Source: Nageia nagi
Taxonomy: Eukaryota; Pinophyta
Assembly: GCA_050084985.1 (NCBI GenBank)
Contig: JBITNC010000001.1
Coordinates: 98,518,001 to 98,582,000, forward strand
Direction of reading: 5' to 3'
DNA length: 64,000 nucleotides
Shown in pieces: positions 1-13,527 of this stretch. Both the position numbers and the translations under genes were made by a program. Under the pieces are notes generated by a model that searched no databases, was not told where the DNA came from, and was given only the letters and a program-made list of their open reading frames with translations. The first letter of the stretch is position 1. Each line of letters starts with the position of its first letter.

Positions 1-105
1 TTAAATGTAAAGTTTTGAGTTTGAATCTTAGTATGCCTCTTTTGCAGACAAAGTTTTTGACACTTGAATTTTTTTTCACGTTTTTTATAAACGTCTGACC
101 CTAAC

Positions 106-415
106 ATTTATTACATTTTATATTGCAGGAAAAAAAATAGATTCCACCACATATGGAAGATTGTCAGATGTAGAGAAGATCTTTTTTTTCTACCTATAAA
201 GTTTATTACATTTCATATTGCAGGAAAAAAATAGATTCCACCACATATGGAATATTGTCAGATGTACAGAAAGTCGTTTTTTTCTACGAAATTTTTTTTC
301 ACATTTTTATAATAATGTTAAACATTTATCACATTAATAAACCTATGACATTTATTACGTTTCAGATTGTTGGAAAAAAAATAGATCCGACCACATATCT
401 GACATTGTCGAAAGG
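106..415. repeat. three degenerate ~85-bp tandem copies
   Basis: Three related stretches start near 106, 201 and 350. Each opens with tttattac(a/g)ttt, continues through a run of A and an atagat-cc-accacatat block, and ends around a gtcagatgta or acattgtcg motif. The first two are about 90 percent alike and the third is more diverged and further spaced. No gene is seen. It could be an LTR subrepeat or a piece of a local satellite. Confidence 0.7.
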
Positions 416-1289
416 AGATTGTTGTTGTGGTAGTATAAACACGTCGGTGTTCTCCCACCCCCAAACGCGTGATGGCAATGAAAGTCAACTAAAGTTGAAG
501 ACATATTGAGCAGCGTAGAAAGTAAGATGCAGTTATATTTGATATAAGGAAAATGTGCATTGCTTGCTTCAAAACACCTTCCGGCCAAACACAGTCCACC
601 CAATGAATTTAGATTGAAGCTTTTATCACGCAAATGATCAAAGTTAGCAAAGTCTTTATCTACCGTGATCCGTAGTTGCGCACAGCCACCACAGTCATTA
701 ACCATCAGAAAAACCAACGCACTTGTAGTACACAATCCGTGGAGAAAAAGAAACTTCCACGGAAGAAAATGTGAAGTCTACAGATGTGCCTTGCCAGCGT
801 GAGGAGAAACTATGCAGAAGAGATGCGCGCCCTGCTACAAGGGTGTTTGGGGTTTACAACAAATGATTTATTTCCCAAGGTTATAAAAAAACCTTTGAAG
901 ATAAAATTATTTGCCAAATAAGTCGAAGCCAGTTGATAAATAGAAGTAGAAAACATATTTTCACTTAGCCTGTCAAGTTGACCCGACCAACAAAAGCAAG
1001 AGGGGACTAAAAAAATTTCCCAAGTTAAAAATTATTTGCTCACATTAGTCTACGGAGTGCACCACCCAAAGTAACTGTAAAATTATTGGTCACCTTGCTT
1101 TCTCAACTCAACTTGATTAAAGAAAATATTTATTGTAAAAAGGAAATATTTATTTTAAAAAAAAATCTAAGGCAAAGGCTAAGTTGGGAATCTTCAAAAA
1201 TTAACTAAGTCCTTAGTTGATTAAGGAGATAGAATATTTTTTGCCAACGGGTGATTGCATGTTCAAAGATTTTGCAAGATAAAAATAGC
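416..1289. other. no gene recognised
   Basis: Non-coding sequence with no protein similarity I can recognise on either strand. A minus-strand open frame covers 355-735 but has no family features. The 5' LTR of the Copia element that follows should lie here, but no copy of its 3' LTR start is visible. Confidence 0.5.
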
Positions 1290-4200
1290 ATTGCCTATTA
1301 CTAAAATTTTGCTACCTGATTCACAAGTTTTGAAGGGTAGCAATTATGTTGTTTGGAAGATCAAGATCCAAGAAATTTTAGAATTTGAAGATTTATAGGA
1401 GATTATCATTGGACCCATAGGAGGTTGTCACTGGAATCGTATCCAATGATAATTGGTGAAAACCAAACAAAGTTTGATCAAAAAACAAAAAGCTTAAATA
1501 ATAATCTTACTTGGCATTTCAGATGATGTTCAACCGCATGTACAAGACTCCAAAAATGTTATCGCACCATGGAAGAAGTTTCAATAAGTGTTTGCATCCA
1601 AGAATCAAAATCAAATTCTACATTTGCAAGGATAGTTACACATACTGAAACTGAAAAAGTGGTGAAAAACTTAAGTTCTTCACAAAGTTGCAAAGCTTTG
1701 CACCCCCCTACTACCAGTAGGAGAGATGGTAGAAGATAAGATCCTTGTACTCATTAGCTTGAGAGAACTCTCAAGACATACCATATGTTTGAGACAACAC
1801 TTAATATCTGAAAGCAAACACCTCACTTTGAAGAGTCAGTAAACATGTTGCGACAAGAAGAAGCTTCTCATGTAACTTCAGATGAAGAGGAACAACTCAT
1901 GATGTCCAATCAAAGAGGCAAGAATCCCTTCCAACAGAAAGAAAAGGAAAAAAATTCAAATTGTGAAAGGTCCAACAACAAGCAAAAGAAGAGTTGTTTA
2001 ATTTGTGGAAAGAAAGGGCATGAATTAAAAGATTGTTGGTACAATTCTATTGTTCAAGATTCTTCGAGCAATAAGAATTCAAAACAAAATGGCCAAAATC
2101 CTAATAATTAGGGGGAGTGGAGAAATCGAAGACCTACGCCACAACGATAGTAATATAGCCATATTGTTAATCATACCCCACAAGAATAGGAGAAAAATTA
2201 AGATTTTACTTTTACTCAGCAAGCAAAACCATCAGTTACATCCACTTGGTACATTGATTCCAATGTTTCCAAGCACATGATGGTCGAAAAGATTGGATTC
2301 TTTCTTTGGATGAAAAATAATATCCTAGTCAAGTACATTTGGGTGATGAAACACCCTATGACATTAAAGGCAAAGGAGATGTTCAACCCCATCTTGGAAT
2401 GAACAACTATCAAATAAAGGGGTCTTGTATATGCTAGGTCTAACAAAGAACCTCTTGTTTGTAAGTCAAATGTTGGATAACAATATGGAGGAGGAGTTTG
2501 CTACCATGAAAGGTGAGAAGTAGAGATTGTCAAATTGTGGCAAAAGCTTCAACAGTTGGGAAGATGTTTCTGCTTAATGTTGAAACTTCCAACAATCAAA
2601 GCAATCAATGTTCATGTTGTGAATGTTACCACTCTATGGCACTGACAATTCGAATAAATGAATCACAATTACATCATCACTCTACAAAAGAGGAATATGG
2701 TATGTGGTCTCACATATCTTCCTTCTCCTACTAATGTTTGTTCTACTCACATAGCAAGGAAATACCATAGAATTCCATTCTAGGCTAGCACATTGCTACA
2801 AGACCTCTTGATGTGATTCATATCGATCTATGTGGACCCATGATAGCTAGTCACATTGGCTTTTGATACTTCCTGCTATTTGTTGGTGACTATTCCAAAA
2901 AGATAAGGGTGTATCTCTTTAAGACAAAGGGTGGAACTTTTTATTTTTTCAAGGAGTTCAAAGCTCGTGTCAAGAATGCCCCTAGTCGTCATATCCATGT
3001 TCTCCGCTCAGATCAAGGGGAAGAATACCTATCAAATGAGTTTTCTGCATTTTTGAAGCAACATGGAATTTGGTAAAATTAACCACACCTTACACACCAT
3101 AGAAAATGGAGTTTGGAAAAGATGAAATCGAACCAAAGGTTAAATGGCGAAAACTATGCTTAAAGATGTGAAGATTGAAGGACCATTTTGGGTTGAACTG
3201 ATAGATATTGCAATATATTTGCTTAATAGAGTACCTACTAAAAGCTCTTAAATGGATGAATCCTGAAGAAGCATGCATAGGAGTGAAACCATCTATCTCT
3301 CATCTTTGAGTACTTAGTTGCATTGCCTACATGCACATTCCCAAATAGCAAAGAAAGAAGTTTGATAAAAACTATGTGAGGTGCATCTTCCAGGATATAG
3401 TAGTGAATCTGAAGGGTACAAACTCATGGATCCTACTACTCGAAAGATATATACAAGCAAAGATGTCATTTTTTATGAGACTAGTGATTCTTCAACTGGT
3501 CCACTTGCAACACCAGCTAATCCTCATAGTGGTTCCAAAATCAACCATGATGATGAGGATGATGATAGAGTAGTTTCAGTTGTGAACTTGCTACATGATA
3601 ACTTTAAAAGACCAAAATGGTACCAGAAGACATTGCATGATTCACACTTGAGTGCTCCACCTAGACACTTCTACATCCAAACTAAGGACACAGCATGCCT
3701 CCTAAGGAAGTGAATTTGACATTGTTGAGCACAATGTTGAATACAATTGAACTTAAAGTGATTCATAAAACCCTTCAACTACCACATTGGAAATCAACCA
3801 TAGAGGCTGAGTATAATGCATTGATGAAAATGGCACATGGAAGCTAGTACAAATCCCTCCTGATAAGAAGGCCATTGGGTGCAAATGGGTGTTCAAAATA
3901 AAGTACAAGCCTAATGGAACACTCAACAAGCATAAGGCCTAATTAGTTGCCAAAGGATATGCATAAGAGGAGGTATCAACTATAAGGAGACATTTGCTCC
4001 TATATTAAAGATAAAGATCATCAAAATTGCTTTTGCAATGGTTTCTCAATTTCGCTAGAAAGTCCACTAGATGGATGTGAAAAGCGCCTTCCTAAACAGA
4101 GACTTAGAGGAGGAAGTCTTTATGCAATAGCCTGAGGGGTTTGTTGTCGATCTAGGTAAAGGAAAGGTATGTATTTTGATCAAGTCTTTGTATGGTTTGA

Positions 4201-5287
4201 AATACGCTCCAAGAGCTTGGTACATTGAAATTGATGAATACTTACTACAACATGGTTTTGTTCGAAGCCCATATGATCCTAATTTACCTTCAACAACATG
4301 GGGGGAGATAGCCATAGGTGTAGTATACTTCAATGATTTGGTCATCATGATGAGTATTGAGGAGTTGATCTTATCTTGCAAAATGATATCAAAAGATCAT
4401 TTGACATGACTGATATTGATTTACTTCACTATTGCCTTGAATTGGAGGTTTAGAAAATGTAGGATCTAATATTTGTTTCAGAGATGAAGTACACTAAGAG
4501 TTTGCATGAGAAATTCAAGATGACAAGTTGTCAATCGATTTCCACACCAATTGAACTTGGTTTATATTTTTCATTACAAAACAGTTCTCTACTAGTAAAT
4601 GCAACACTTTACTGTACACTGATTGGAGGGTTAATTTACCTTGCATGTACCAACTCATATATTTGTTATGTTGTTAGCTTTCATTTTAGGTTTATGCATG
4701 AACCAAAGAAAGCACATTAGCCAACAGCTAAACATGTATTGAGATACATTCATGATACCGAAAGATATTGCCTGGAGTATAAGAAGAATGATAAGTTCTT
4801 CTTGAGCGAATACATGGATGCAAATTATGGAGGATCCTTGGATGATAGGATATCAACAACAGGATATGTGCTCTTCCTTGGATCTAGACAAATTACTTTG
4901 GGTAGCAAGCAAGAAAGCATCGCATCCAAGTCTACCATAGAGTCAAAATATCGTTCTGCTATATATGATGTTTATGAAATAATATGGTTACATCGCATTT
5001 CATCAATATTGGAATACCATATAATCATCCTACCATTCTACATTCCAATAATTAGGATGTATAGAAAGTTGATCTAAACCCTATTTTTCATGAGCACATC
5101 AAACATATTGAGATATAGATGTACTTCATTCAAGATATATTTAATTACACAACATTCAACTATGATACATTTCCACAAGAGAGTAAGTTGCAAATGTATT
5201 CACCAACTTTCTTGACTGTCGAACGTTTGAATACTTTTGGAGCTTCTTCTCTTGTTCTTTAAGGACCTAATGTATTATGAGAGGGAA
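1290..5287 (+). pseudogene. decayed Ty1/copia polyprotein (Copia-1)
   Basis: Relic of a Copia polyprotein (Gag, protease, integrase, reverse transcriptase, RNase H). Visible in order: a Gag start with LKGSNYVVWK near 1335; a CX2CX4HX4C zinc knuckle at 1995-2036; a protease motif that reads DSN where DSG is expected, near 2250; integrase with DLCGPM near 2830 and RSDQGEEY near 3010; reverse transcriptase with GCKWVFKIKY near 3880 and SLYGLKYAPRAWY near 4185; a catalytic motif changed from YVDD to YFND near 4330; RNase H with DANYGG near 4815 and a trace of the KHIEI motif near 5100. Many stops and frame changes mean it cannot make a working protein. The order protease-integrase-RT-RNaseH places it in Copia rather than Gypsy. 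It is old judging by the number of breaks. Confidence 0.9.
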
Positions 5288-5460
5288 TGTTACAATAATA
5301 CATTAGATACTTAGATATTAGGTATCTAGAGTAAAATAAATATTAAAACTAGCAAATACATTAACTAAGGATAGTTAATGTTAGTTTAAATAGTAATACA
5401 TGGGAACATTAAAATAATAGTATAGTACAAGGTGACCAAACCGTTCTGCTAAAAGTGCAA
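5288..5460 (+). mobile_element. probable 3' LTR remnant of Copia-1
   Basis: The coding relic is followed by a short purine run (gagaggga) and then tgttacaataatac, which fits a polypurine tract followed by an LTR start. The right boundary cannot be set because Gypsy-related coding begins near 5465. No matching 5' LTR was found, so this call rests on position and the TG start only. Confidence 0.4.
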
Positions 5461-5464
5461 GGGG

Positions 5465-6180
5465 GATGTCAATAATTTGCATATAATAGCTCGATGAATA
5501 GGTCAACAAGTAAATCCCCTTCTCAAATTCTTTATGGTCAAAATCCTAGACATGTATTAGATTTGGTTAAGTTACTAATGGGGAAACAAGTTAGTGATGA
5601 TGCAAAAACATTTACTGAGCATATCCAAAAAGTGCAAGAGTCAATGAAAGAAAAATTACATAGTACTAATGCTCACTACAAAGAATCTATTGATGCACAC
5701 ATAAGGGTGAAAGTGTTTGAAGAGGGTGATATGGTCATGGTTCATCTTGGGAATGAAAGATTTCCTAAGGGGACGTATAACAAACTGAAACTTAAGAAAA
5801 ATTGGGCCCTATAGGATTTTGAAAAAGATCAATGATAATGCTTATATAGTAAAGCTTTATTAATGTTTTTTATTTATTTTAGTATCTTGGAACTACTAAG
5901 GATGGTGAATTACAAGAGACAGTAAATTGGGCATGACAAATACCTAAGAAGAAAAAAACAAAGTTGCACAAATGCTTGATAAGGTGATCACCACCAGACA
6001 TGGGAGCTACAAAGATACCTAATTTAGTGAAAATGATTACCACAGTTAGATTAACACTTGGGTTTTAGAGTCAAAGGTACGAAAAATTGATAACCAAAAG
6101 CTTCGGGATTTCAATTTAGTTAAACTCGTAGAACCGAGCTCTTTTTCACCAGAGGAGAATGATGCACCTTGTCGAAGCCA
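5465..6180 (+). pseudogene. Ty3/gypsy integrase C-terminal fragment
   Basis: An open stretch from 5494 to 5814 carries the end of a Gypsy integrase. Seen are the SKSPSQILYGQNPRHVLDL block near 5510, a coiled middle with KVQESMKEKL, and a VFEEGDMVMVHL segment near 5720, all typical of plant Gypsy polyproteins. After a stop and frame change it continues as ILKKINDNAYIV near 5815. A trace of the end of the polyprotein with an SSFS-type acidic tail may reach 6180. No RT or RNase H lies next to it, so it is a scrap joined directly to Copia-1. Confidence 0.8.
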
Positions 6181-6689
6181 TAACATTTAACCATTTTGTT
6201 TGTTTGCCTTGAAATTTAAAATGTGATTCCATATGCGTGTCCTCCATCAGGCTAATCTTTGATTCGTCAAACCTTTACAAAATATTTTCGAGACCTAATT
6301 CTTGCATCTAGGGTCCCAAAATTAGCTTTTACATTATGTTCCCATGTTCTTTGGGTTTTTTCAACGTTAGAACTTTAATATCTTTTGTTATACATTAAGT
6401 TGAGTCTTGATATTTTAAATTAAGGTTTATTATTAGTAGAGGGATATGTACAATGAATTTTGGCATTCTGACTCATTTCTAATTTTACTTGTTTTCAGAA
6501 AAAGACGTTTTTAAGGTTTCTTTAGGGTTCCTTTGGTTTTCGGTAGCTATATGATGGATTGTATTCTCTTGGAGAAGTAGTGTGAATTCAAGAATGAGAA
6601 GAATATTGTTTTATAGGTTTCTTCCATTATATTGCATTTGTATTATGTTATTGGAGTCATTTTGCTCGTCTCTTGTAGCTTAATTTACA
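6181..6689. other. no gene recognised
   Basis: AT-rich sequence with no recognisable protein or RNA. It may be the untranslated end or LTR of the preceding Gypsy scrap, but no second copy is present to test this. Confidence 0.4.
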
Positions 6690-9600
6690 TCACAAATCCA
6701 ACATCAAACTTGAAGATGACAACTCTTTAGAGGCGATTACCAAATGTGTAATGGAGGTGAACACGAGAAGATTAGAAAAAGGCTTATGACATCTATTACA
6801 CACTAAATTTGACACATAATCGTTTATTTTATGGCATCTTTGTGAAAAGTCTAACAAGATAGTGTTTGAATATAAGTAGTGCATTATTTATGATAAGAGA
6901 AAAGAAAACAAGATTGTTACTACAATTAATATGACCAATAACAAATTATTTCCTTAGAAGTTTAGAGGACAAGGGGTAGTCATGCTAATGTTGTTGTTGA
7001 AAACAAGAGTTGGAGTGGAATCTCAAGTATCGTCATCTAAATTTTGCAACTTTGAGAATGCTAACATCTCAAGACATTGTTTATGGTTTGCAAATATGGA
7101 GGAGCATAAAGGTGTTTGTGAGGGTTGAACATTGGATAAAAATGTTATACAAAATTTCCTAAAAGGAAGGCATGGGAGGGCATCATACCCACTTCAATTC
7201 ATTCATTTTGATATTTGTTGACCAATGTAAACCATGAGCTTGGGTAAGAATTCTTATTTTCTTACTTTTACAGATGATACTCTGGAATGTGTTGGGTTTA
7301 TTTCCTCAAGCTTAAGGATGAAGAATTTAATTGTTTCAAAGAATTTGAAAATCTTCTTGAGAATCAATGTGGTTGCAACATTACCTGCTTAGGACTGGTC
7401 ATGGTGGTGAGTTTTGCTCTTATGAGTTTTTCCAATTTGGCAAAGATAATGGCATTAAAGCCAACTCACCATTGTCTATACTCCACCATAGAATGGAGTA
7501 GCAAAGAGGAAGAACATGACAATTGTGGAGATGGCCAACAATATGTTGAAAACTAAGGGGCTGAAGAAGTAATACTAGGTTGACGAAGTCCAAACAACAA
7601 TGTACATTTTCAACATGAAACCTAATAAAACATTGCAGAAGGTGACTCCCTATGAAGCTTGATATGAAAAGAAGCCTAATGTTAACCACTTCAAATTTTT
7701 TATTAGTTTGGCTTATGCTCATGTGGTTGATGAACTTAGTAAGAAGCTTGATCCTAAGAGTGAAGAATGTATTTTTATTGGTTATTGTGAAAGTAGTAAA
7801 ACCTATAGGCTTTATAACCCAAAAACTCATAAACTTTTGGTCTCGAGAAAAATGTTATTTTTGATGGAGGGGGAGTATATGTTCCTCAAAAACTTTATGT
7901 TGATGATGGAAATAGAAGTGGAAGTTTTTGAAAAGTGCAACCTTGTATGCAGCTTAGTTTACACATAGTTCAACCAAGTCTACTAAACAACCCTTCAAAC
8001 AAACCTAAACAAAGCACTTCAAGTTCCTCTTCAAGTGATGATTCTCCAAATATATTTTCAGATGTGATAAAGATAAAAATGGGGGGGGGGAAGGAACTTC
8101 AAATTCATCCTCCTGCTCAAGTTTTGGATATCAATTTATATAAAAGACTTACTAGAGATCAAGCTCAAGAAATTGACCAAGTTGTTCAAAGGCTTAAGAA
8201 GATGCACATTAACGGTGATGAAGATGAAGGTGAGCAAAAGGTGATGTTGTTAATTATGCATTGATGATTGTTGCTAATTTACAACCTTCATGCTTTCAAA
8301 AAGTTTGTTCTAATGATATTTGGATGCAGGCAATGAAAGAAATGTGTGGGATTCAAATGAATTTATAATACTAAATATAATAGTGATTGCAACATTTAGA
8401 GACATAATGCTAGGCTTGTGGCTAAAAATCTCACACAAAGGTATGGAATTGATTATGAAGAAACTTTTGCACCTATAGCTAGGAAAGAGACTGAGAATGG
8501 TTCTTTCCTTGACTGCTAAAAACAATTGTATTGTATACCACTTAAATGTAAAAAGTGCTTTTATAAACTGGGTATTTAGATGAATAAGTGTATGTATAGC
8601 AACCTCGGGTTGTTGAGGTTAAAGGAAAGAAAAACATATTTACAAGTTGAAAAAGGCTTTGTATGGTCTTAAGTAGGCCCCAAGAGCCTGGTATTCTTTG
8701 ATTGATGGATACTTTCACAAGAGTGGCTTCAAGAAAAGCAAAAGTGAACCTACTTTATACATCAAGAAAGAAGATGATAATTTGCTTGTTTGTTTGTATA
8801 TTGATAACTTGATTTATGAGTAGAAATTTCAAGTTGAAAGATAATTTTAAGGTTGTCATGATGAGTGAGTTTGAGGTGAAGGATTTAGGATTGATACATT
8901 GCTTTCTTGAAATAAAGGTGCACCAAAAAAAAAGAAAAAAATCCATTTATCAAACCAAATATACCAAATACATGTTGAAGAAAAATGACGTGGATAGTTG
9001 CAAACCAATCTCTACTCCCATTGCACAAAATGAGTAGTTATGTAAAGATGATGGGGCTAAAAATGTGAATGTGACAAATTATAGGAGGATAATTGGGGTC
9101 TTGATGTTTCTCACAAATACCATACCAAATATTACACATGTTGTCTCAGTTGTGTCTATATATATAAGTGAGCCATCTACTTTACATTTGAAAGCTACTA
9201 AGAGAATTTTAAGGTATGTTAAAGGTATTGTTAACTTTAGCATAAATTATTTTCCTAGTAAAGAGGTGAACCTATTTGGCTTCAGTGATTCAAATTGGGT
9301 CAACAATTTGAATGATCGAAAGTCTACATTTAGTAATTGTTTTTCTCTTGGATATGGACTGATTACTTAAAGTTCAAGGAAACAAAGATTGGTAGCTTTA
9401 TCTTCTACTGAGGTAGAGTTCATTGCAATTATAGCAATTATTGGTCAAGCCTTATGGCTCAGGAAAATGTTAAAGAAGATAGGTGAGAAATAAAGTGGTC
9501 ACACTATAATTTTATGTGACAACATGAATGTCATTTAGTTGAAAAATAATATTGTCCATCATAGCAAGTCTAAGCATTTTGACATAAAGCATTATTTCAT

Positions 9601-9752
9601 TCGTGATATGGCAAAAAAGAAATAGGTTGGATTGCGATATTGCAACATCCATGATCAACTAGTTGTCATATTTACTAAAGTTATGGCTAAAACTTAATTT
9701 ATGAAGTTGAGAAACTCAATTGTAAGCCACTTTCAATATAAAGAGGGAGAAT
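6690..9752 (+). pseudogene. decayed Ty1/copia polyprotein (Copia-2)
   Basis: Begins inside the protease region (LEDDNSLEAI near 6710, then NKIVFE near 6855 and NNKLFP near 6940). The GAG-pre-integrase zinc finger follows near 7060-7140 (ISRHCLWFANMEEHKGVC). Integrase shows PLQFIHFDIC near 7190, YFLTFTDD near 7255 and NGVAKRKN near 7493. Reverse transcriptase shows a GLK-APRAWY block near 8668, and its catalytic YVDD is changed to YIDN near 8800. RNase H shows FSDSNWVNN near 9285 and SKHFDIKHYFIRDM near 9570. Gag is absent and many stops interrupt it. Parts remain open for about 90 to 110 codons, so decay is advanced but all pol domains can still be read. Confidence 0.9.
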
Positions 9753-10043
9753 GTTGGAATATGATGTTAACCATTTGCTATTTCCAAATCAGCAAAATGA
9801 ATTTGTCCATCATTTTGCAATCATAAAATCAAAGAATATATAGTTGTAGGAATATTTTCATTTGTAATAATTGTAAATTGTTATTCTTTACATAACAACT
9901 TTAGAATCTTTGTATTAGGGTAGAATAAAGTAAAATAATCTCATTGTAACAATTCCGTAACGAATTGAAATAGAATGCAATAGAGAGAAACTTTTTCTCA
10001 AGTTGGTGTGAAGTTGTTTTCTATGTAGTACAATTTTTCTACC
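9753..10043 (+). mobile_element. probable 3' LTR of Copia-2
   Basis: Directly after RNase H comes a polypurine tract (aaagagggagaa) and then tgttggaatatgatg, the classic Copia LTR start TGTTGGAA. An end at ttctacca near 10043 is suggested because it is nearly complementary to the start. No 5' copy exists in the window, so the right edge is uncertain. Confidence 0.6.
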
Positions 10044-11145
10044 AAAAACTTTGTAATCTCTCAAAGCTTATAATTTTAATTACAAAGCTCAACTTTGTAT
10101 GGATATTGCATCATTGGCAAGCTTATTTTAATTTTTTTCTAATGATATATACTATGTCAATACTTCTTTTGAAAATCATCATCACACCTACCATTTTTCA
10201 CCAAACTATCCCATTGTCATTTCTAGAATTGCTAACAATAGGGTCTAATGTCACCATAAATCGCCAAAGTTTTATTAATCCATTTGCATATTGTCATATA
10301 CAATTAAAAAGACCTTCTCAAGACCTTTCTTATGATAGATAAGATTATACTTTCTTTGAGAATCACCATAGCTACATCCCTTCCTTTGTTTCGAATTTAT
10401 GTTGTGTAGTGTTATGAAAATGCTACCAATAATGTCTTATGTCACCACGATTCACGAGATTTGTAGCTCCTTTTGCTAATTATCATACAACGTTAGAAAG
10501 CTCTTTTAAAACCTTTCCAAACATATATACAACCTCACTGTTTTTCTTAAGTTTGTCACAAATTCACCATATTATGAATTGTCAATTTGATCATTTTGTT
10601 TTGTTTGGCAACTTTGCTTCGTTTTTTTATGATTTTGATCATTTCTTCGTTTATCAAACTAAAATATTCTTAGAATTACAAATTCTTTTATTCTCCAGTT
10701 ACAAAATGAGGGACAAATTTGTTTTGTTGATTTGGAAATACCACATGGTCAACATTATATTCCAACAAGAAGGCGTATAAGGGAAAGCATCCTATGGAAC
10801 ATAGTATGAATTGCATCATGATTATGGCATGAATTGAGTAGAAGGATGTGTAGATGTATATGTGAAATATAAGATGAAAAATGGAGCATTGCCTAGTGTG
10901 AATTATGTAGTATCATATTGCATCTAGACTTGGAATGCATATAATTTCATTATAAAAATGTAAAACTGCATGTTGATCGTTAATAAAATTATTTATTGCT
11001 CAACAACAATGATGCTTATGAATTTAATTTATATGGATATTTTCCATATAAATGTTCCCACATTTATCAAATAAGTGTTCTCATTATTCATGAATGAAGT
11101 TTATGTACATGTTTTTCTTTGTTTTGTGTATAATGGCAAAATTGG
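10044..11145. other. no gene recognised
   Basis: AT-rich sequence. Two open frames of 78 and 113 codons (10106-10342 and 10439-10780) are rich in Phe, Leu and Ile, as expected of AT-rich noise, and resemble no family. Confidence 0.5.
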
Positions 11146-11639
11146 ATGTACATGTGCCCGCACAATACACCCCAAGATGCAACATTTTGGGGATTCTACT
11201 TTACTTTTGAAGGAAATGGACGACATTGCTTAAAGATGACTAGACGACGGTTGTGTGATGTAGCGGTGCACACAAGTACCCCCAAAGGCACCGAGGCAAT
11301 TCCGCACGTCCAAAGGCCATTCAGGGCCTGGTTTCAAGCGACATCAAATAGGAGGCAATTTTGGATCATAGCAGCAACTAAGAAGGGAGATTTACACAAA
11401 GCAACTAACAGAGCGGAAAAAGATGCATTTTTACAGAGATTGAACTCATAAGTGCCTAGTGCAACAGAAAGGTGCATTTATGCAAAATTTGAGAGCTAAG
11501 GTACCCAATTCACAAAAATTAACGTTTTTTGTCAACTTACAGTCTGGGTGCCTTGAAACTGACAAGGATGACAAAGATGGACGTTTTTGTCAAAGTTGAC
11601 ACCTAAAGGCTACAAAAGGGCAAGGAAGGTAAAAAAAGT

Positions 11640-12150
11640 GCATTATGGTCTCATTTGGGCTCAGAAATGGTCAATATGGTAAAAAAAGGTGCGTTTTGCA
11701 CGATTTGAGTCTAAAAAGCTCGAAAATGATCAAAAGTGACTGGTTGAGACAAGAATAGCCAGAAATGCTCAAAAATGTTGGAAATGTCGCAAAAGGTCAT
11801 TTTTCATGCTAAGGGCCCAGAAATGTCGAAAATGGGCAAGATTGGATACTTTGAGCCTAGAAGTGCTGAAAATGATGGAAAATGACAACTTTGAGCCTAG
11901 AAAGACAGAAATGGTCGTTTTTGCATCGTTTGAGCTCGAAAATCATCGAAAATGCAAAGTTTGAGCTCGAAGGTGCTGGAAAGGGCATTTTGATCGAGTT
12001 TGAGCTCAAAAACATCGAGAGTGGTCAAAAATGCAAAGATTGAGTCCAGAATGGTTCGAAAATGCAAGTTTGAGTAGTTTTTACCCCAAGCACATTTTCC
12101 CAAGGTATTGAAGATCCAAGTAAGGGGAAAATGGTGCTTGTTTCTCATAG
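11640..12150. repeat. degenerate short tandem repeats
   Basis: A block where a 45-60-bp pattern recurs about nine times: gtttgag-c-(t/c)aga/gaaa followed by a gaaaatg(g/c) run and a gcat/gtttttgc pentamer. Examples sit near 11700, 11815, 11850, 11895, 11930, 11958, 11998 and 12030. Copies are too diverged for an exact period. It lies upstream of the TATA box and could be an enhancer-like LTR subrepeat. Confidence 0.6.
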
Positions 12151-12776
12151 ATAAATACAAATAGCATCCGAAATCGAGTTTAATAACGTATTCGGAGAGA
12201 TAAGGTGAATTCTATCATGTTTAAGACTCAAAATTTTTGATTTTGACCAAGTCTAAGGCACTCTAAGGCTAGGTGCAGTTTTTCAAGCCTATGGGAAATC
12301 CATAAAAGTGCATTTTGGTGCCTAGGAAGTGGAGAAAAAAATGAAAATCCATCAAAATAATATCTAAATGTATGAATGAGTGGAAAAGATGGTTCTAAGC
12401 CACATAAGGTCTCGAAATTTTTGATTTTCAGTAAGTAAAGACCCCTAGAATGTTAAACGCAAGTTTCCAAGTTTTTCTAATTCCAATAGGATGAAAAATG
12501 GCACCTAGAATGACAAGATGAAAAGTTTTTTGACCAAAAATCAAGTTTAAGTGCTTGGGACAAAGGAAAACATGATTGTAAGCACATTTAGGTCTCAAAT
12601 GTTTTTATTTTGAGCACATTTAGGCACCTTAAAGGCTAGGCGTAAGTTTTGAGAGCTATGGAAATCCTATGGAGTGTTTAAAGACTCTAAAAACTTAAAA
12701 AACTATGCAAAATGCACCCCTAAAGCACTTTTTAGGTCAAAAATCCACTAAAGAGCATGCAAAAGGCAAAAAAAAC

Positions 12777-12784
12777 TATAAATA
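12777..12784 (+). promoter_or_regulatory. TATA box (TATAAATA)
   Basis: TATAAATA followed by a C/A-rich stretch where transcription could start around 12805-12815. It lies about 740 bases upstream of the first ATG of the gag-like coding region, the position expected of an LTR promoter. Confidence 0.5.
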
Positions 12785-13527
12785 ACCCCAAAGCCTCTCA
12801 TTTGCTTCACAAACACTCTCCTTGAGCCTCCATGCACTCATTTTTGAGCAAAATTCTCACAAAACCTCATAAAATTGCTCAAAAACTTCAAATTTGCTCA
12901 CAAGATCCAAAGTAAGCTAAAACCTTGACAAAAATTTCAAGGATCTTAGAATTCCATCCTCTATCCACCCAATAGGTTAAATCCACTTTTGAAACATTTT
13001 CAAAATTTTAAAACCCCTATCTTTTGGCCATTTTCAAGTTTTTTGAAAAAAAGTGAAAAAACACAAAAAACACTTTTTCAAGACCTAAAAGCTCCAATAT
13101 ATTGAGTGATCCAAACATTGAAGTGAATACCAATGTGATAGACCCCATATAGGAGAGCAACCTCCATCATTCACTTCCCCCGAATGAAGCTTGAAAACCC
13201 ACTTTGCATCCCTATCTTTTCAAGCTTCGAAGCTGCAAAAACCTATCAAAAAATGAATACATATGCTAAAAAAATAGTGAGTTAATTCGAACCCCAAAAA
13301 CTCCAAATTTTTCTTTGAGACCTGATTACAAGCCTCCTAGATTTATTTGCCAACATCCCATAAATTTATTTTCCAATTTTGATGAACTTCAAAATTCTCA
13401 AAAATCCACAGCTTCTAAAAAAACCAAAAAAAGCCAAAATTTTGATTACCTCTTTTTTGCTCCAAAGTCGCTCTAGAGATACCCAGTATCACTCCTAACA
13501 CCTTGTCTTACTCCACAGGTTTGAATC

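Larger units (their letters stand above)
11146..13517 (+). mobile_element. LTR and leader of a large unclassified LTR-type element
   Basis: Compositionally uniform stretch upstream of the gag-like coding region. It holds a block of degenerate short repeats (see separate entry), a TATA box at 12777 and, after it, an untranslated leader. A possible 5' splice site (CCAAA/GTAAGC) lies at 12912 and a good 3' splice site (pyrimidine-rich, ending CCACAG) at 13518, ten bases before the first ATG of the coding region. This layout fits promoter, leader exon and leader intron of a retrotransposon. No second LTR copy is present to prove it. Confidence 0.45.

Noticed and set aside
10106-10780. Two plus-strand frames as small membrane protein genes
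   Set aside because: Phe/Leu/Ile richness follows from AT-rich sequence; no start context, repeats or family support.
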